Shown piece by piece: positions 59,496 to 64,000 of a stretch of DNA of 64,000 nt (the stretch's first letter is position 1; every line of letters begins with the position of its first letter). Source of the stretch: Lachnospiraceae bacterium. Its GTDB lineage: Bacteria > Bacillota > Clostridia > Lachnospirales > Lachnospiraceae. The notes beneath the pieces are model-generated. The model made no database searches, was not told the DNA's origin, and was given only the letters and a program-made list of their open reading frames with translations. Both the position numbers and the translations under genes were made by a program. The stretch lies in contig JAFRSH010000052.1 of the NCBI GenBank assembly GCA_017427685.1, positions 62,001-126,000 of the forward strand, given 5' to 3'.

Positions 59496-60125
59496 ATGAT
59501 TTCATATCTCAGAGGAATGGTTTACGAGCATGACGGCGGGGCCGTCATCATCGATGTGGGAGGTGTCGGTTACGAGGTGTTCGTGACGGGATCTCTCGCG
59601 GCTTACCTGCTTTCGGCCGACGGTGAGGTTGAGCTTTATATACACACTCATTTCTCCGATGCCGGAGCGACGCTTTACGGATTCCTCTACAAGGACGAGC
59701 TCGCGGTGTTCAAGCACCTCATCACGGTGAGCGGTATCGGACCCAAGGGTGCGATGAGTATACTCTCGACATTCTCGGTTAGAGACCTGTTCATGAGGGT
59801 TGCCGCCGAGGATTCAAAATCGATATCAAAGGCACCCGGGATCGGAGCGAAGACTGCTCAGAAGCTTGTTATAGAACTGAAGGACAAGTTCAGGCTGATG
59901 GCCGCTTCGTATAAGGACATCGAACCCGAGATGCATGAGGCTGAATCGGAAGCTCATGCCGAGACAAGGAACGAGATCTTGAGAGTCGAAGCCATGGAAG
60001 CTCTTATGGCACTCGGATACTCGAAGCAGGAAGCCAAGGCTTCCACAGGTAAGGTGGAGATCACCGATGATATGACCGTTGAAGAGCTCATCAAAGAGGC
60101 TCTCAGGGTCCGTAAGGGGATGTAA
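59496..60125 (+). CDS. ruvA: RuvA, Holliday junction DNA-binding protein
   Basis: 209 residues from ATG 59496, giving the family start MISYLRG; a GTG at 59481 is in frame. OB domain I (about 1-62), HhH domain II (GIGPKGAMSILSTF, GIGAKTAQKLVIEL) and C-terminal domain III (about 150-209, ALMALGYSKQEAKA) that contacts RuvB. It holds the four-way junction for branch migration. ruvB follows six bases later. Confidence 0.96.
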   Translation: MISYLRGMVYEHDGGAVIIDVGGVGYEVFVTGSLAAYLLSADGEVELYIHTHFSDAGATLYGFLYKDELAVFKHLITVSGIGPKGAMSILSTFSVRDLFMRVAAEDSKSISKAPGIGAKTAQKLVIELKDKFRLMAASYKDIEPEMHEAESEAHAETRNEILRVEAMEALMALGYSKQEAKASTGKVEITDDMTVEELIKEALRVRKGM

Positions 60126-60131
60126 TCAATT

Positions 60132-61133
60132 ATGCCGAAGAGGATGATAACGACACAATTTACCGAGGAAGACGTCGGTGTGGAGACAGGCCTGAGGCCC
60201 AAGCTCCTCGATGACTACATCGGACAGAAGAAGGTTAAGGACAACCTGAGCGTCTACATCAAGGCGGCTCTTGCCAGAGGGGGAACGCTCGACCATGTGC
60301 TTCTTTTCGGACCTCCGGGTCTCGGTAAGACGACGCTTGCGGGGATAATCGCCGCGGAGATGGGAGCGGGGTTTAGGACGACATCGGGACCCGCTATCGA
60401 GAAGCAGGGTGACATGGCTGCCATCCTGAACGAACTCAGAGAAGGAGAAGTACTTTTCATTGACGAGATACACAGACTCAGCCGCCAGGTTGAAGAGCTT
60501 CTATACTCGGCGATGGAAGATTACTACATAGACATCATCATCGGGAGCGGGGCATCGGCCAAGACCATCAGGCTGGACCTGCCGCACTTCACGCTGGTTG
60601 GAGCGACGACGAGGGCCGGGATGCTCTCGGCACCACTACGTGACAGATTCGGGATCGTCAGCAGACTCGATTTTTACACGGTCGATGAGCTGATCACCAT
60701 AATAAAACGTTCGTCGAACCTGCTAAGGGTTGAGATCGACGACGAAGGAGCGCTCGAGCTTGCCCGCAGATCGCGAGGCACACCGAGACTTGCCAACAGA
60801 TTCCTTAAGAGGATCCGTGATTTTGCCCAGGTCAGATTTGACGGACGTATCACGGCCAAGGTCGCCAAGGAAGCACTTGACCTCATGGAGGTTGATCCCA
60901 TCGGACTCGACAACACCGACAGATCGGTGATCGAGACGATGATCAGACAGTTCGGCGGAGGACCCGTCGGGATCGACGCGATCGCTACCACGATCGGAGA
61001 AGACCCGGGTACCATCGAGGAGGTTTACGAACCTTACCTCTTGCAGACCGGACTTATAGCACGTACACCGAGAGGCCGTATAGTTACAGCCGAAGGATAT
61101 AAGCATTTCGGGATGAAACCGCCCGAAAAATGA
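60132..61133 (+). CDS. ruvB: RuvB, Holliday junction helicase motor
   Basis: 333 residues, ATG 60132. It begins with family residues [18 protein letters not shown]. Walker A is [12 protein letters not shown], Walker [10 protein letters not shown], sensor [10 protein letters not shown], and the arginine finger region [10 protein letters not shown]. The C-terminal winged helix has [17 protein letters not shown]. It forms hexamers that pump DNA through the RuvA-bound junction. Confidence 0.97.
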   Translation: MPKRMITTQFTEEDVGVETGLRPKLLDDYIGQKKVKDNLSVYIKAALARGGTLDHVLLFGPPGLGKTTLAGIIAAEMGAGFRTTSGPAIEKQGDMAAILNELREGEVLFIDEIHRLSRQVEELLYSAMEDYYIDIIIGSGASAKTIRLDLPHFTLVGATTRAGMLSAPLRDRFGIVSRLDFYTVDELITIIKRSSNLLRVEIDDEGALELARRSRGTPRLANRFLKRIRDFAQVRFDGRITAKVAKEALDLMEVDPIGLDNTDRSVIETMIRQFGGGPVGIDAIATTIGEDPGTIEEVYEPYLLQTGLIARTPRGRIVTAEGYKHFGMKPPEK

Positions 61134-61166
61134 AACGAAATCAATTTGGAGGAGAAGAATAAAGAA

Positions 61167-62006
61167 ATGTACAAAGTAGTTTTTAAGAAGAAGCTTAACC
61201 CCACAGTCACGCTGATGGACATTGAGGCGCCGCTCGTTGCCGCAAAGGCACAGCCCGGCCAGTTCATCATTCTGAGAGTTGATGAAGAAGGCGAGCGTAT
61301 CCCGCTCACCGTTGCCGACTACAACAGGGAAAAGGGTACCGTTACCATCATTTTCCAGATCGTCGGCGCTACCACCAGAAAGCTCGATGAAAAGAATGAG
61401 GGAGATTACATACAGGATTTCGTGGGACCTCTCGGACGCGCTACCCATACCGAGGGTATCAAGAAGGTCGCTGTTGTAGGCGGCGGTGTAGGTTGTGCTA
61501 TCGCGCTTCCCGTTGCAAAGAAGTTCCATGAGCAAGGAACACACGTTACATCCATCGTAGGATTCAGAACCAAAGATCTGCTCATCCTCGAGGATGAGTT
61601 TAAGGCAGCAAGCGATAACTATATCGTTATGACCGATGACGGCAGCTACGGTGAGCAGGGTCTCGTTACAAACGCTCTCGAGAAGCTCATCGAGGCAGGC
61701 GAGCAGTTTGATGAGGTCATTACCATCGGTCCTCTTATCATGATGAAATTCGTTTGCGCGGTTACAAAGAAGTACAACATCAAAACAGTTGTCAGCATGA
61801 ACCCCATCATGATCGACGGAACAGGCATGTGCGGCGGCTGCAGACTTACGGTCGGCGGCGAGACCAAGTTCGCATGCGTTGACGGACCCGAGTTTGACGG
61901 ACATCTTGTCGACTTTGATGAGGCAATGAGCAGAGGCGCCATGTACAAGGAGTTCGAGCGTCATGCCTATGAAGAGACGTGCAATCTCTTTGCTCAGAAG
62001 GCCTGA
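61167..62006 (+). CDS. nfnA: NfnA, NADH-dependent reduced ferredoxin:NADP oxidoreductase small subunit
   Basis: 279 residues from ATG 61167, with GGAGGAG about 12 bases upstream; the TTG at 61146 precedes the site. FAD domain (PGQFIILRVDEEGERIPLTV), NAD domain (VAVVGGGVGCAIALPVAK) and a C-terminal [2Fe-2S] site with CGGCRLTVGG and FACVDGPEF. With NfnB it bifurcates electrons between NADPH, NAD and ferredoxin in the cytoplasm of anaerobes. It could otherwise be annotated as a dihydroorotate dehydrogenase electron subunit; the nfnB neighbour decides. Confidence 0.9.
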   Translation: MYKVVFKKKLNPTVTLMDIEAPLVAAKAQPGQFIILRVDEEGERIPLTVADYNREKGTVTIIFQIVGATTRKLDEKNEGDYIQDFVGPLGRATHTEGIKKVAVVGGGVGCAIALPVAKKFHEQGTHVTSIVGFRTKDLLILEDEFKAASDNYIVMTDDGSYGEQGLVTNALEKLIEAGEQFDEVITIGPLIMMKFVCAVTKKYNIKTVVSMNPIMIDGTGMCGGCRLTVGGETKFACVDGPEFDGHLVDFDEAMSRGAMYKEFERHAYEETCNLFAQKA

Positions 62007-62145
62007 GACCATATATGCATTAAGTTGACCGATAGTTTCCGCCCGGATCAAAGAAGTGTTTTTTTCCGGGAAGACAAACGGACCACAGTTACAGTTAGTA
62101 CATGCAATGAATTAAGAAAACACAAGGATAAGAGGAATTACAGTC

Positions 62146-63528
62146 ATGGCGAATATGTCACTTAAAAAGAATGAGATGCCTGTACAGGCACCCGATGTCA
62201 GAAATAAAAACTTCAGTGAGGTTGCTCTCGGATACACAAGAGAGACAGCTCTCGACGAGGCTTCGAGATGCCTCAATTGCAAGAAACCCATGTGTATCGA
62301 GGGATGTCCCGTAGGTATCAACATCCCCGGTTTTATCGAGAAGATCAGACAGGAAGATTTCGAAGGCGCATACGATGTGATCTCGGTTTCGAGCTCACTT
62401 CCCGCTGTCTGCGGTCGTGTTTGTCCTCAGGAGAAGCAGTGTGAATCGAGATGTGTCAGAGGCGTGAAGGGCGATCCCGTCGGTATCGGAAGACTTGAGC
62501 GTTTTGTTGCGGATCTTCACAATGCGAACAAGTCGGCAAGCGCCGCAGTTAAGGAGCCCACAGGCAAGCAGGTTGCCATCGTAGGATCCGGTCCTTCCGG
62601 ACTTACATGTGCCGGCGACCTTGCTAAGAAGGGCTACAGAGTTACCGTCTTTGAGGCGCTCCACACTGCAGGCGGCGTGCTTGTTTACGGTATCCCCGAG
62701 TTCCGTCTCCCCAAGGATATCGTTAAGGGCGAGATCGAAGGCTTAAAGAGCCTCGGTGTCAAGTTCGAGACCAACGTTGTCATCGGCAAGTCGATCACAG
62801 TCGACGAGCTCTTCGACAAGGGCTTTGAGGCAGTGTTTATCGGTTCCGGTGCAGGACTTCCCAGATTCATGAACATCCCCGGAGAGAACCTTAAGGGTGT
62901 TTACTCCGCTAATGAGTTCCTTACACGTATCAATCTCATGAAGGCATACAGAGAGGTTAACGACACACCTGTCATGAGAGCAAAGAAGGTTGCTGTAGTC
63001 GGCGGCGGTAACGTTGCCATGGACGCATGCAGATGCGCCAAGAGACTCGGTGCCGAAGAAGTATATATCGTTTACCGCAGATCGCTCGACGAACTTCCCG
63101 CAAGAAAAGAAGAGGTTGAGCATGCTATGGAAGAGGGCATCATCTTTAAGCTCCTCAACAATCCCGTTGAGATCCTCGGCGACGACACCAAGAGTGTTTG
63201 CGGCATGAAGTGTATCGAGATGGAACTCGGCGAGCCCGACGCATCAGGCAGAAGAAGCCCCGTTGAGAAGGCAGGCTCCGAGTTCGTACTTGATGTTGAC
63301 TGTGTCATCATGGCGATCGGAACATCACCCAACCCGCTCATTAAGTCGACCACCGAAGGACTTGAGATCAACAAGAAGGGCGGTATCGTAGTCAACGAGG
63401 ACGGCCTTACCTCACGCGATCACGTTTATGCGGGCGGCGATGCTGTTACCGGCGCAGCTACGGTTATCCTTGCAATGGGTGCCGGCAAGACTGCTGCGGC
63501 AGCTATCGATGCGGAGCTCTCTAAATGA
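62146..63528 (+). CDS. nfnB: NfnB/GltA-type NADPH-dependent oxidoreductase large subunit
   Basis: 460 residues, ATG 62146 after AGAGGAATTAC. N-terminal [4Fe-4S] cysteines (CLNCKKPMCIEGCPV; CGRVCPQEKQCESRC), then an FAD site (VAIVGSGPSGLTCAGDLAKK) and an NADPH site (VAVVGGGNVAMDACRCA). Length and order match the glutamate-synthase small-subunit family. The nfnA gene beside it and lack of gltB favour NfnB. It is the site of electron bifurcation. A 139-base spacer with a CCCGG/CCGGG stem precedes it. Confidence 0.92.
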   Translation: MANMSLKKNEMPVQAPDVRNKNFSEVALGYTRETALDEASRCLNCKKPMCIEGCPVGINIPGFIEKIRQEDFEGAYDVISVSSSLPAVCGRVCPQEKQCESRCVRGVKGDPVGIGRLERFVADLHNANKSASAAVKEPTGKQVAIVGSGPSGLTCAGDLAKKGYRVTVFEALHTAGGVLVYGIPEFRLPKDIVKGEIEGLKSLGVKFETNVVIGKSITVDELFDKGFEAVFIGSGAGLPRFMNIPGENLKGVYSANEFLTRINLMKAYREVNDTPVMRAKKVAVVGGGNVAMDACRCAKRLGAEEVYIVYRRSLDELPARKEEVEHAMEEGIIFKLLNNPVEILGDDTKSVCGMKCIEMELGEPDASGRRSPVEKAGSEFVLDVDCVIMAIGTSPNPLIKSTTEGLEINKKGGIVVNEDGLTSRDHVYAGGDAVTGAATVILAMGAGKTAAAAIDAELSK

Positions 63529-64000
63529 GTGATTTATTGAGATCGAAGAACATTTACCTTATCGGAATGCCCGGCAGCGGCAAGAGCACGGTCGGGCGCA
63601 GGCTTTCGGGCGCGACCGCGGCTCCTTTTATCGATTGTGACGAGGAGTTTGAGAGGGTCACGGGCAGACAGCCGTCCGAGTACATAGCTTCGGAGGGTGA
63701 GCCCGCTTTCAGGGACAAGGAGTGCGAGATACTCCGCAACCTTTCGAAGAAGACCGGCTTTGTTATCGCCACGGGCGGCGGTGTGATCATCAGGGAAGAG
63801 AACCGCAGAGCCATGAAAGAAACGGGCGTGGTCATATACGTTAAAAGAGACCTTAAAGACCTGCCCGTTGAGGGAAGGATACTTTCGGTCAGGAACTCGG
63901 TCGAGGCTCTTTACGAGCAAAGACGTGCGTTCTACGAAGGGACGGCGGATCTCACCGTGGAGAGTACACTGATCGATGTTATGATCGAAAAGATACTGGC
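63525..64000 (+). CDS. aroK: Shikimate kinase (partial, runs off the window)
   Basis: 158 residues visible from ATG 63525, which overlaps the nfnB stop; the C-terminal end is outside. Walker A GMPGSGKSTVGRRL, the DCDEEFE pair, FRDKECEIL and ATGGGVI are all present, as is a late YEQRRAFYEGTADLTV stretch with the LID/nucleotide Arg. It phosphorylates shikimate in aromatic amino-acid synthesis. No other aro gene can be seen here. Confidence 0.92.
   Translation, partial: MSDLLRSKNIYLIGMPGSGKSTVGRRLSGATAAPFIDCDEEFERVTGRQPSEYIASEGEPAFRDKECEILRNLSKKTGFVIATGGGVIIREENRRAMKETGVVIYVKRDLKDLPVEGRILSVRNSVEALYEQRRAFYEGTADLTVESTLIDVMIEKIL

Noticed and set aside
60723..62051. A 442-codon minus-strand frame opposite ruvB and nfnA
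   Set aside because: Opposite two clear genes; no domain or ribosome site of its own.

Overview
The window is a 64 kb piece of a Gram-positive, motile, anaerobic Clostridia chromosome. The best guess is a Lachnospiraceae-like member of the Eubacteriales. This rests on: fla/che gene order close to that of Bacillus and Clostridia and running into rpsB-tsf; FliY with a CheC-like domain; the CheC/CheD pair; an alternative flagellar sigma factor; a SwrB-like protein; NfnAB electron bifurcation; HemZ; and the Big_2/leucine-rich surface proteins common in gut Clostridia. Genes are tightly packed, nearly all on the + strand, and base composition looks even. I see no insertion sequence, prophage, CRISPR array or rRNA operon. 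The species cannot be told from the sequence alone.

1-29.7 kb is the flagellar/chemotaxis cluster: fliJ(end)-ylxF/motE-like-fliK-flgD-flagellar operon protein-flgE-motA-motB-fliL-fliM-fliY-fliO-fliP-fliQ-fliR-flhB-flhA-flhF-flhG-PilZ-cheB-cheA-cheW-cheC-cheD-small membrane protein-sigD-FapA-small ORF-SwrB-like-MltG-like. It is not one uninterrupted transcript. A hairpin plus promoter lies before motA, a terminator plus promoter lies between fliO and fliP, and a terminator-like hairpin lies between cheW and cheC. cheY is absent from its usual place. Several long spacers carry strong secondary structure, and a 68-bp tandem duplication lies between flhB and flhA.

29.7-36.4 kb holds three envelope genes set between the flagellar cluster and rpsB-tsf: a leucine-rich-repeat/Big_2 surface protein, an O-antigen-ligase-like membrane protein with a large inserted outside domain, and a secreted beta-helix/transglutaminase protein. 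Two operator-like dyads precede the first.

36.4-40 kb holds rpsB and tsf (EF-Ts with an extra internal segment) under a strong promoter with a foldable leader, then proA on the opposite strand.

40.1-50.5 kb is a spread-out version of the comEA-comEC-holA locus. comEA is followed by an OmpR-type regulator, a histidine kinase and a GerMN lipoprotein (a trio resembling actinobacterial MtrA-MtrB-LpqB), then comEC. A consensus promoter then drives a flippase-like membrane protein and phospholipid genes pssA and psd, followed by holA and tRNA-Ser(CGA).

50.6-64 kb holds housekeeping genes: rel, a glyoxalase-II-like hydrolase, hemZ, an HD-GYP protein, rpmF (own consensus promoter and terminator), a YprB-like exonuclease behind three hairpins, cls, a YvyF-like zinc-ribbon protein, ruvAB, nfnAB and the start of aroK. 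The PilZ protein and the HD-GYP protein together point to cyclic-di-GMP control of motility.
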